A DNA stretch of 64,000 nt from Catellatospora citrea (GTDB taxonomy: Bacteria > Actinomycetota > Actinomycetes > Mycobacteriales > Micromonosporaceae). Below the pieces are notes generated by a model. The model did no database searches, was not told the origin of the DNA, and saw only the letters and a program-made list of their open reading frames with translations. Shown piece after piece: positions 54,017 through 62,215 of the stretch. The position numbers and the translations under genes are program-made. The stretch is from assembly GCF_003610235.1 (NCBI RefSeq), contig NZ_RAPR01000001.1, forward strand, positions 8,680,001-8,744,000. The letters run 5' to 3'. The first letter of the stretch is position 1. Every line of letters starts with the position of its first letter.

Positions 54017-55450
54017 GTGTTCGGTTGGCGTGAGGTCTACGGGGGCAGGACCCCGCCGCCCGGCCAGGTCGTCGCGCCCGACGAGCGGCTGTCCTGGCCC
54101 CGCATGGTCGGCCTCGGCGCGCAGCACGTGGTGGCCATGTTCGGGGCGACGTTCGTCTTCCCGATCGTCATGGGCCTCAACCCGCAGCTCGCGATCATGA
54201 TGAGCGGCGTCGCCACGATCTGCTTCCTGCTCATCGTCAAGGGCGTCGTGCCCAGCTACCTGGGCACGTCCGCGTCGTTCGTCAGCGCCGTGGCGGCGAT
54301 CCGGGCCCAGGGCGGCGACTCCGCGCAGGTCACCGGCGCGATCCTGGTCGCCGGTCTGGTGCTCGCGCTATGCGGCCTGCTCATCCACCTGCTGGGCTTC
54401 CGGGTGCTGCACGCGGTGCTGCCGCCCGTGGTCACCGGTGCGGTGGTCATGCTGATCGGCTTCAACCTCGCCCCGGTCGTCGCGTCCGTGTACTGGCCGC
54501 AGGACCAGTGGACGGCCCTGGTGACGATGACGTTCGTCATCGTGGTCGCGGTCGCCGCTCGCGGTTTCGTGGGCCGGATCGCCATCTTCCTCGGCCTGAT
54601 CTTCGGGTACCTGCTGTCCTGGCTGCTCGACCGCGTCGCCGGGCCGATCACCTCGGTGCTGCCGGGATCGAGCGGGCCGACCACGCACGAGCGGGTCGAC
54701 TGGTCGGGGGTGGCCGCCGCGCCCTGGGTCGGCTTCCCGCCGCACACCACGACCGGCGCGGACGGCAACGAGGTCGCCGGCTGGCACGCGCCCGCCTTCT
54801 CGTTCGCGTTCATCCTGCTGGTGCTGCCCGCGGTGGTCGCGCTGATCGCGGAGAACGCCGGGCACGTCAAGGCGGTCGCCGAGATGACCGGCCGCGACCT
54901 CAACCCGGTGATGGGCAAGGCCATCGGCGCCGACGGCGTCGCCACCGTGCTGGCCAGCTCGGTGGGCGGCTCGCCGACCACCACGTACGCGGAGAACATC
55001 GGGGTGATGGCGGCGACGCGGATCTACTCCACGGCGGCGTACTTCATCGCGGCGATCGTGGCGATCGTGTTCGGCTTCTCGCCGAAGTTCGGCGCGGTCA
55101 TCTCGGCGACCCCGGGCGGCGTGCTCGGCGGCATCACCGTGGTGCTGTACGGCATGATCGGCCTGCTCGGCGCGAAGATCTGGAAGGAGAACGGGGTCGA
55201 CTTCGGCAACCCGATCAACCTCGTCCCGCTGGCCGCGGGCATCATCATCGCGATCGGCGACACCTCGCTCGTGTTCAGCTCGACCTTCCAGCTCAGCGGT
55301 ATCGCGCTGGGCACCATCGTGACCATCGCCGGCTACCACCTGGCCCGCTGGCTGGCCCCGGCGCACCTGCGCGAGCAGCAGGCGAGGGAACGTCCCTGCC
55401 CCGGCGTCGGGGTGTCGCCGGCCGAACAGCGCGGCGCCGCCGACGCCTGA
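54017..55450 (+). CDS. Uracil-xanthine permease (NCS2 family)
   Basis: 477 aa. GTG 54017 is preferred (GGGG 6 nt upstream) over GTG 53981. About 12-14 membrane helices; signature regions LGAQHVVAMFGATFVFPIVMG, PSYLGTSASFVSAV, PAVVALIAENAGHVKAVAEMTG and the NCS2 motif SSVGGSPTTTYAENIGVMAATRIYS. Imports uracil or xanthine with protons. Stands alone; a GCCCGCGCGGGC palindrome and TCACCAGG/CCTGGTGA arms follow it as a weak terminator (55451-55500). Confidence 0.92.
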   Translation: MFGWREVYGGRTPPPGQVVAPDERLSWPRMVGLGAQHVVAMFGATFVFPIVMGLNPQLAIMMSGVATICFLLIVKGVVPSYLGTSASFVSAVAAIRAQGGDSAQVTGAILVAGLVLALCGLLIHLLGFRVLHAVLPPVVTGAVVMLIGFNLAPVVASVYWPQDQWTALVTMTFVIVVAVAARGFVGRIAIFLGLIFGYLLSWLLDRVAGPITSVLPGSSGPTTHERVDWSGVAAAPWVGFPPHTTTGADGNEVAGWHAPAFSFAFILLVLPAVVALIAENAGHVKAVAEMTGRDLNPVMGKAIGADGVATVLASSVGGSPTTTYAENIGVMAATRIYSTAAYFIAAIVAIVFGFSPKFGAVISATPGGVLGGITVVLYGMIGLLGAKIWKENGVDFGNPINLVPLAAGIIIAIGDTSLVFSSTFQLSGIALGTIVTIAGYHLARWLAPAHLREQQARERPCPGVGVSPAEQRGAADA

Positions 55451-55530
55451 GCCCGCGCGGGCTTCACCAGGCGCGTCCTTGGTCGGATGTTCCCTGGTGA
55501 CAGCCGTGCCGCTGCGATGATGATCCGGTG

Positions 55531-56316
<786 letters not shown>

Positions 56317-56319
<3 letters not shown>

Positions 56320-56412
56320 CACCCTTTTCCGCGTTGATCATGAACTTATGGCACGGCTCGACGGCGTGTCCCCGGCACAACCTCATGATCAACGAGCCCG
56401 AAGGGGTGTCAG
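56317..56412. repeat. 96-bp palindromic intergenic element
   Basis: Outer arms CTGACACCC (56317-56325) and GGGTGTCAG (56404-56412); inner arms CGTTGATCATGA (56332-56343) and TCATGATCAACG (56383-56394), perfect over 12 bp. The left end overlaps the SDR stop codon. It looks like a MITE or REP-type element that may also terminate transcription. It has lower GC content than its flanks. Confidence 0.7.
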
Positions 56413-56462
56413 CGACGGGCGGGCGGGTATCAGAGTGACCTCATCCGCGGACAAGGGGAGAC

Positions 56463-57185
56463 ATGGGCGAGCTGGAATGGTTGGGCGCGGTGCGCCATGC
56501 CGAGAGCGTCGGCAACGTCGCCGCTCTGCTTGCCGAGGGCTCGGGAGCGCAGCGGCTGGACCTCGCCCCGCGCGACCCGGACGTGCCCCTGTCCGACCTG
56601 GGCAGGGAACAGGCCGCCGCCACCCGCGGCTGGCTGGCCGGCCAGCCGAAACCCGACCTGGTGCTCATCTCGCCCTACCTGCGCACCGTGGACACGGCCA
56701 AGGCCATGACCGACGGACTCGACCTGCGGCTGACCTGCGACGAGCGGCTGCGTGACCGGGAACTGGGCATTCTCGACCTGCTCACCGCTCGCGGCGTGCA
56801 GGAACTGCATCCCACCGAGGCCGAACGCCGGCACCGGCTCGGCAAGTTCTACTACCGGCCGCCCGGCGGGGAGTCGTGGGCGGACGTGGCGCTGCGGATC
56901 CGGGCGCTGCTGACCGACCTGCGCCGCGACCACGACGGCCGGCGGGTGCTGCTGGTCACCCACGACGTGGTCGTGCAGATCATCCGTTACCTGGTCGAGG
57001 ATCTGGACGAGCAGCGGCTGCTCGACCTGAGCCGGGCCGCGGCGATCGCGAACACCTCGGTCAGCACCTGGACCCGCGACGGCGACGGCCGACTCGCGCC
57101 GCAGCTGTTCAACGACATCGCCCACCTGCGGGCCCGCGACACCACGCCGACCCGGGAGGAGGGCCTGCGTGCCGAACCGGTCTGA
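56463..57185 (+). CDS. Histidine phosphatase (phosphoglycerate mutase-like)
   Basis: 240 aa, ATG 56463, AAGGGGAG 5 nt upstream. Begins WLGAVRHAESVGN, where RHA is the phosphohistidine motif; SPYLRTVDTAKAM carries the phosphate-binding Arg; RDRELG and a second His in LLVTHDVVVQ complete the pocket. Cytosolic phosphatase of unknown substrate. Overlaps the NAD(P)HX dehydratase gene by 17 nt. Confidence 0.88.
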   Translation: MGELEWLGAVRHAESVGNVAALLAEGSGAQRLDLAPRDPDVPLSDLGREQAAATRGWLAGQPKPDLVLISPYLRTVDTAKAMTDGLDLRLTCDERLRDRELGILDLLTARGVQELHPTEAERRHRLGKFYYRPPGGESWADVALRIRALLTDLRRDHDGRRVLLVTHDVVVQIIRYLVEDLDEQRLLDLSRAAAIANTSVSTWTRDGDGRLAPQLFNDIAHLRARDTTPTREEGLRAEPV

Positions 57186-58029
57186 ACCCACCATCGTGAC
57201 CGTGCAGCTGCTGCGCGACTGGCCGCTGCCCGAGGTCGCCGGAGCCAAGGACAGCCGCGGCACCGCCCTGATCGTCGGCGGCTCCCGGCACACGCCCGGC
57301 GCGGTGCTGCTGGCCGGCGTCGCCGCGCTGCGGGCCGGCGCGGGCGTGCTCCAGCTCGCGGTGGCCGAGTCGACCGCCACCGCGCTCAGCATCCAGGTGC
57401 CCGAGGCGCTGGTGCTCGACCTGCCCGAACCCGGCGCCGACCGTGCCCTGCCCGACCGGCTCGCCGAGCTGGCCGGACAGGCGTCGGCCGTCGCGGTCGG
57501 TCCGGGGCTGGGCGACATCGACCATGCTGCCGCCGTGCTGCGGCACGTGCTGGCGGCGACCCGGCCGGAGACCACCGTGGTGCTGGACGCCTACGCCCTG
57601 GGCGCGCTCAGCAAGGACCCGTCGCTCACCGCGGACCGCCCCGGCTCGTACGTGCTGACCCCCAACGTCGACGAGGCCCGGTACCTGCTCGGCGGCGAAC
57701 TCGACGAGGACCTGATGGACGCCGCGGTGCGTATCGCCGAGCGTTACCGGGCCGTGGTGTCGCTGTTCGGGCGCATCGCCGACCCGGACGGGCGGACCTG
57801 GTGGGAGCAGACCGGCGGCAGCGGCCTGGGCACCTCCGGCAGCGGGGACGTCCGCGCCGGCGTCGTCACGGGCCTGCTGTGCCGGGGCGCGGAGCCCGCG
57901 CAGGCGGCATGCTGGGCGGCGTACGCCCACGCCGGCGGCGCGCAGCGGCTGGCTCCCCGGTTCGGGCGGATCGGCTTCCTGGCCCGCGAGATCGCCGACG
58001 AGATCCCCGCGGTGCTGGCCGCGGTGTGA
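57169..58029 (+). CDS. nnrD: ADP-dependent NAD(P)H-hydrate dehydratase
   Basis: 286 aa from GTG 57169. YjeF C-terminal/ribokinase-like fold: GTALIVGGSRHTPGAVLLAGVAALRAGAG, VGPGLGD, VLDAYAL, LTPNVDEARYLL and GSGLGTSGSGDVRAGVVTGLL, whose GSGD contains the catalytic Asp. It repairs hydrated NAD(P)H using ADP. The epimerase partner domain NnrE is not in this window. Translationally coupled to the phosphatase. Confidence 0.88.
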   Translation: MPNRSEPTIVTVQLLRDWPLPEVAGAKDSRGTALIVGGSRHTPGAVLLAGVAALRAGAGVLQLAVAESTATALSIQVPEALVLDLPEPGADRALPDRLAELAGQASAVAVGPGLGDIDHAAAVLRHVLAATRPETTVVLDAYALGALSKDPSLTADRPGSYVLTPNVDEARYLLGGELDEDLMDAAVRIAERYRAVVSLFGRIADPDGRTWWEQTGGSGLGTSGSGDVRAGVVTGLLCRGAEPAQAACWAAYAHAGGAQRLAPRFGRIGFLAREIADEIPAVLAAV

Positions 58030-58113
58030 CGGGCCGCGGTCCGGGGTGTTCACCTGTCCAGGGGTCACGCGTTTTCGGCCGCGTACCCCCGGTCAGGTCG
58101 TAACGTCGAGCCC

Positions 58114-58338
58114 ATGGATGAGCAGAGCATGTCTTCCTGGTGGAACGAGGGCCTGTCCGGCGAGGACCGCGACGAGTGGTGCGCGGCGCTGGACACGGGA
58201 GTCGTCGGCGAGGACTTGTTGATCACGCTTACCGCAGAGCAGCGGGCCTGGCTGGAGAACGACGAGGAGACGACCGCATCCATGGGCTCGGAACTCCAGG
58301 CATTCGTCGCCGAGGAGTGCTCGAAGCGGCTCAGATGA
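58114..58338 (+). CDS. Small acidic hypothetical protein
   Basis: 74 aa, ATG 58114; TAACGT ends 7 nt upstream, so the mRNA is probably leaderless. The protein is Glu/Asp- and Trp-rich (SSWWNEG, EDRDEW, EQRAWLENDEE) with no membrane segment or known domain. Similar short WN-rich proteins are common in actinomycetes, but I do not recognise the family. Its stop lies at the edge of the nnrD duplicate fragment. Confidence 0.6.
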   Translation: MDEQSMSSWWNEGLSGEDRDEWCAALDTGVVGEDLLITLTAEQRAWLENDEETTASMGSELQAFVAEECSKRLR

Positions 58339-58415
58339 CCGGCGGCAGCGGCCTGGGCACCTCCGGCGGCGGGGACGTCCGCGCCGCCGTCTTTACGGGC
58401 CTGCTGTGCCGGGGC
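58338..58415 (+). pseudogene. Duplicated 78-bp fragment of nnrD
   Basis: 58338-58415 matches 57811-57888 at 74 of 78 positions. It encodes the catalytic GSGLGTSG-GGD-VRA-V-TGLLC segment, but the copy reads GGGD in place of GSGD and goes out of homology at both ends. It sits between the acidic hypothetical gene and the DUF1963-like gene and is probably a non-functional remnant of a local duplication. Confidence 0.8.
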
Positions 58416-58458
58416 ACGAAGCGCGTCGTCTGTCGGGCGATACGCCTAACATCCGGCC

Positions 58459-59469
58459 ATGACGTTCACGACGGTGCCCCGGCCCCTGGACCTCGCGCAC
58501 CTGTTCCCGGGGCTGGCCGCGCACGCGCGTACCGCGACTCGCCTGCATCCCCGGCCCGGCGTGCCGTCGATCACCGGCAGCCATGTCGGCGGGCCGCTGC
58601 TGTGGCCTGCCGATGAGCCGTGGCCCCGGTGCGCTCGACCGCACCGAGTGGAGCAGCGGCAGCTGCTTCCACACGAGCAGGCGGCCCGGCTGGGCCGCCG
58701 ACCCGACCTGATGGGCATGGTCGAGAAGTATCCCGGCTTCTTCGGCATCCACCGCGACGAAGCCGGCACGCACGTGATCACTCACGTGAACCGGCCGGCG
58801 CCCGAGCCCAGCCCGCTGCTGCCGGTGGCGCAGCTGCGCGCCCAGGACGTGCCGGACCTGCCGCTACCACCCGGAATGGGCATGTTGCAGGTGCTGTGGT
58901 GTCCACACGTGCACCCCGAAGACCGCGATCAGTACGGACCGGCGGTACAGCTGCGCTGGCGGAGCGCTGCCGGGATCACCGAGCCGCTGGCATCCGCGCC
59001 CGCCCCGACAGTCGTCCCGGACGAGATGTTCCACCCCCGCCCCTGTGTGCTGCATCCGGAGCAGGTCGTCGAGTATCCGTGGTGGCAGGAACTGCCCGAG
59101 CAGCTCGGCAGCCAGGTTCGCGCGTTCGACGACAGCCGCGAGTTCGGGCAGCCGTCCTACTACGCGGTGTCGCAGGCGCGCGGCTGGAAGGCCGGCGGCT
59201 ACGCCAACTGGGGCAGCAGCGACCGGCTGCCGATGACCTGCGACGGCTGCTCGCGGGAGATGGCGCTGGTGCTGTCCATGACCAAGTCCGAGTCCTTCGG
59301 CGGCACCTGGCGCACCGAGCAGGAGACCCACCTCGAGCCGTCCTGGACGGATCCCCGGTGGCGCGACGCCGACCGGCCCACCGGGGTGAGCGTCGGCTGG
59401 GACGACGCGTTGCGCGTCTTCGCCTGCCTGAGCTGCCCCGGCACGCCGTTCCGGCTGAACTCCCAGTAG
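58459..59469 (+). CDS. DUF1963-like protein with Cys pairs
   Basis: 336 aa, ATG 58459; TAACAT 6 nt upstream fits a leaderless start. The protein has GSHVGGPLLWPADEPWPRC near residue 40 and LLPVAQLRAQDVPDLPLPPGMGMLQVLWCP near 120, as in YwqG/DUF1963 proteins. The C-terminal CDGC and CLSC pairs may bind zinc. Function unknown. Not coupled to its neighbours. Confidence 0.75.
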   Translation: MTFTTVPRPLDLAHLFPGLAAHARTATRLHPRPGVPSITGSHVGGPLLWPADEPWPRCARPHRVEQRQLLPHEQAARLGRRPDLMGMVEKYPGFFGIHRDEAGTHVITHVNRPAPEPSPLLPVAQLRAQDVPDLPLPPGMGMLQVLWCPHVHPEDRDQYGPAVQLRWRSAAGITEPLASAPAPTVVPDEMFHPRPCVLHPEQVVEYPWWQELPEQLGSQVRAFDDSREFGQPSYYAVSQARGWKAGGYANWGSSDRLPMTCDGCSREMALVLSMTKSESFGGTWRTEQETHLEPSWTDPRWRDADRPTGVSVGWDDALRVFACLSCPGTPFRLNSQ

Positions 59470-59485
59470 CGGCCGGACGGCGCCG

Positions 59486-60523
59486 CTAGGCGATGGCGGG
59501 CACCGTCTCACCCGGCGGCACCGGGCCGGGCGGGGTGCCGCCGCCGAACGGGCGGCCGCCCAGCTGCTCGCGCCCGTGCGGGGTGAGCCAGCCCGACAGG
59601 TCCGGTCCGGCGGGCACCACCCCGGTCGGGTTGATGTCCCGGTGCACCTCGTAGTAGTGCGACTTGATGTGCCCGAAGTCGACGGTGTCGCCGAAGCCCG
59701 GAGTGCTGAACAGGTCCCTGGCGTACGCCCACAGCACCGGCATCTCGGCCAGCTTCTGCCGGTTGCACTTGAAGTGCCCGTGGTACACCGCGTCGAAGCG
59801 CACCAGCGTCGTGAACAGCCGCACGTCGGCCTCGGTGATGGTGTCGCCGACCAGGTAGCGCTGCCGGTCCAGCAGCTGTGACAGGGCGTCGAGCCGGGCG
59901 AACAGCCGCCGGTACGCGGCCTCGTACGCCCGCTGCGACCCGGCGAAGCCGCACTGGTAGACGCCGTTGTTGACGTCCCGGAACACCAGGGCGTTGACCT
60001 CGTCGATCTCGCCGCGCAGCGCGGCCGGGTACAGCTCGGGCGCGCCGGGCCGGTGGTGGGCGGTCCACTCCAGCGACAGGTCGATCGTCATCGGGGCGTA
60101 GTCGTTGGTCACCACCTTGCCGGTGGTGACGTCCACGATCGCGGGCACGGTGATGCCGCGCTCGTAGCCGGGGAACCGCGCGAAGTAGGCGTCCTGCAGC
60201 CGCTCGATGCCCAGCACCGGGTCACGGCCGTCGGGGTCGAGGTCGAACGTCCAGCTGCGCGCGTCGTGGGTCGGCCCGGCGACCGCCATCGGCAGCGCCT
60301 GCTCCAGCCCGAGCAGCCGGCGTACGATGACCGCCCGGCTCGCCCACGGGCAGGCCCGGCTGACGACGAGCCGGTAGCGGCCGGGCTCGACGGGGTAGCC
60401 GTCACGGCCGTCGGCGGTGATCCGCGTGGCGATGTAGCGCTGGTCGCGGGTGAACTCCCCACCGGGGATCACGTATCGGCCCTGCTCGTCAGAGGTGTTG
60501 GCGCCCGTCGCGGTGTCGGTCAT
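59486..60523 (-). CDS. GST-omega-like thiol reductase (glutathionyl/mycothiolyl-hydroquinone reductase family)
   Basis: 345 aa, ATG 60523 (ATG 60532 possible). Thioredoxin-fold N-domain with VSRACPWASRAVIVRRLLGL; the Cys of CPWA is the catalytic residue of the ECM4/YqjG family. Then TVPAIVDVTTGKVVTNDYAPM and a helical C-domain (YLVGDTITEADVRLFTTLVRFDAVY). The family reduces glutathionyl-hydroquinones. Actinomycetes use mycothiol instead of glutathione, so a mycothiol conjugate is the likelier substrate; that is inference. Confidence 0.88.
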   Translation of the reverse strand: MTDTATGANTSDEQGRYVIPGGEFTRDQRYIATRITADGRDGYPVEPGRYRLVVSRACPWASRAVIVRRLLGLEQALPMAVAGPTHDARSWTFDLDPDGRDPVLGIERLQDAYFARFPGYERGITVPAIVDVTTGKVVTNDYAPMTIDLSLEWTAHHRPGAPELYPAALRGEIDEVNALVFRDVNNGVYQCGFAGSQRAYEAAYRRLFARLDALSQLLDRQRYLVGDTITEADVRLFTTLVRFDAVYHGHFKCNRQKLAEMPVLWAYARDLFSTPGFGDTVDFGHIKSHYYEVHRDINPTGVVPAGPDLSGWLTPHGREQLGGRPFGGGTPPGPVPPGETVPAIA

Positions 60524-60587
60524 GCCGACCATGATGCCGCGTCGTGCGGGTGACGGCGACCCGGTCACCTCCGCGCGGGCGGCGGGC

Positions 60588-61766
60588 TTATCGGATCCGG
60601 ACGCCGGCTCGGAAGACGGCTTGCACGTCGAGGAGGGCAGCGGGGTCTTCCATGGGGTTGCCGTGCACAGCCAGGAGGTCGGCATCGGCGCCGATGGTGA
60701 TCTGGCCCTTCCGGCCGTCGACTCCGCAAGCCTGCGCCGCGAGGCTCGTCACGGCGGCAAGCGCCTCGCGGGGCGACGAGATACCCAGCTGGACCAGGTC
60801 GGATACGGCATAGGGGAGTACGCCGTGCGGCTTGAAGGGCCCGATGCCGGCATCTGAGCCGATGACCACCTTGGCGCCGAGCTTGTGCAGGTCGCGGTAG
60901 GCGTCGAGGACCACGCTCGCATGCGGCGACGACATCGCCGGGTTCGGAAAGCGCGGGTCGAGTCCCAGCGTCAGACTGACGAAGCTGTCGCTCTCGGCAA
61001 CGGCGGCGAGCACGTCCTGGTCTGGGGTGGTTCCATCGCCGGTCAGGAAGGACACGTGCTCAATGGAGTCGACGCCGGCCGCCACCGCGTTCTTGATCGC
61101 TGCCACGCCGTGCGCGTGCGCGGCCACCCGCAGGCCGAGCCCGTGTGCCTCCTCGACGACCACGCGAAGGTCGGCGAGCGTGTACTGCGAGTCGTGCGGT
61201 GCCACCGAGCCGGGTGTCATGTGGCCGCCGCTCGCCATGATCTTGATGACCGCGCAGCCGCGCGCGTGCCGCTCACGCACCGCCGCGCGCAGGGCTTCGG
61301 CGCCCTCGACCTCGCCGCCGAAGAAGTGGCAGTGGCCGCCAGGCGTGGTCAGTGGGGGACCGGCGGCGAGGATCTCCGGCCCGAGCTCGGGCTGCCGCCT
61401 GAACTCCTCAGCGAGCGCCAGTGCGAGGTAGCTGCGGTCACCGAGGTCCCTGACGGTGGTGACCCCGGCTCGCAGCGCGGACTGAGCCGCGGCCCGCATG
61501 TGCGTCAGCAACTCGGCATCGTCGGTCTTGACGAGTGCGGCCACCGGATCGGGGCCCGCGTCGAAGGCGAGGTGGACATGGGTGTCGACGAGACCCGGCA
61601 GCAGGCAGCTCCGCGGGCCGAGGTCGAGGACGTCCCGGCTGCCGGTCGGTGCGGCGCCGGTGCGGTCGACGCTCAGGATCCTGCCGTCCGTCACCTGGAC
61701 GGTGGTGGGCCCGGACAAGTCGAAGCCGTCGAACATCGAAGCAGCGCGAATGGCGTAGGAATGCAT
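60588..61766 (-). CDS. Amidohydrolase family protein
   Basis: 392 aa, ATG 61766. Amidohydrolase with LLPGLVDTHVHL (HxH), GVTTVRDLGD, Lys in CAVIKIMASGGHM (carbamylated Lys candidate), HAHG and EHVSFL His residues, and VVIGSDAGIGPF with the catalytic Asp. The ending GQITIGADADLLAVHGNP is the standard metal-dependent hydrolase tail. It resembles the gene at 30100 in type but is not a close copy. Substrate unknown. Divergent from the STAND regulator. Confidence 0.88.
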   Translation of the reverse strand: MHSYAIRAASMFDGFDLSGPTTVQVTDGRILSVDRTGAAPTGSRDVLDLGPRSCLLPGLVDTHVHLAFDAGPDPVAALVKTDDAELLTHMRAAAQSALRAGVTTVRDLGDRSYLALALAEEFRRQPELGPEILAAGPPLTTPGGHCHFFGGEVEGAEALRAAVRERHARGCAVIKIMASGGHMTPGSVAPHDSQYTLADLRVVVEEAHGLGLRVAAHAHGVAAIKNAVAAGVDSIEHVSFLTGDGTTPDQDVLAAVAESDSFVSLTLGLDPRFPNPAMSSPHASVVLDAYRDLHKLGAKVVIGSDAGIGPFKPHGVLPYAVSDLVQLGISSPREALAAVTSLAAQACGVDGRKGQITIGADADLLAVHGNPMEDPAALLDVQAVFRAGVRIR

Positions 61767-62215
61767 ATTCGGTCTCTCTGGTGTGCAGGGGTGTGGCTGA
61801 GGGTCGAGAGCGAAGGCGGCGGCCCGGAAGCGGCGCACGGTCTCGTTGTGAGCACATGCTCGTATAGCCGACGGCGGTTCCGGCGTCGCAGCTGAGAGGG
61901 GTTGCCGGCGTCGTCTGACAGCTGTCAGATTACAGTCGCGCGGAGGGCGGCCGCAAACGGGCCCCGGTCGTCTCGGTGCCGACCGGAGTGTGAGAGGACA
62001 TGCACGGGCACGGTAGGCGCCGCGACCTGATGCCTGGTGTCCGTTGCCCGGCACTGCTGTGAAACGAGGTGCTGGACGGCCACCACTGCGTCCATACTGG
62101 ACGGACGCTGCCTCCTCCCGCGAATTCCCGACAGAAGGATTGATCGTCGGTTCGGCAGGGCGGAACCTTCCCACGGGGCGGGCCGGACGTCGAGCAGACC
62201 GGAGGGCGAACGACG
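61767..62215. other. 449-bp divergent promoter region with a perfect palindrome
   Basis: No supported gene. TCTGACAGCTGTCAGA (61914-61929) is a perfect 16-bp palindrome, about 150 bp from the amidohydrolase start and 290 bp from the STAND gene start. The STAND gene's Shine-Dalgarno GGAGGG is at the right end. Confidence 0.6.
61914..61929. promoter_or_regulatory. Perfect 16-bp palindrome, candidate operator
   Basis: TCTGACAGCTGTCAGA lies in the divergent promoter of the amidohydrolase and the STAND regulator. Arms of 8 bp without spacer fit a dimeric repressor such as a TetR- or GntR-like protein; which one is unknown. Confidence 0.55.
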
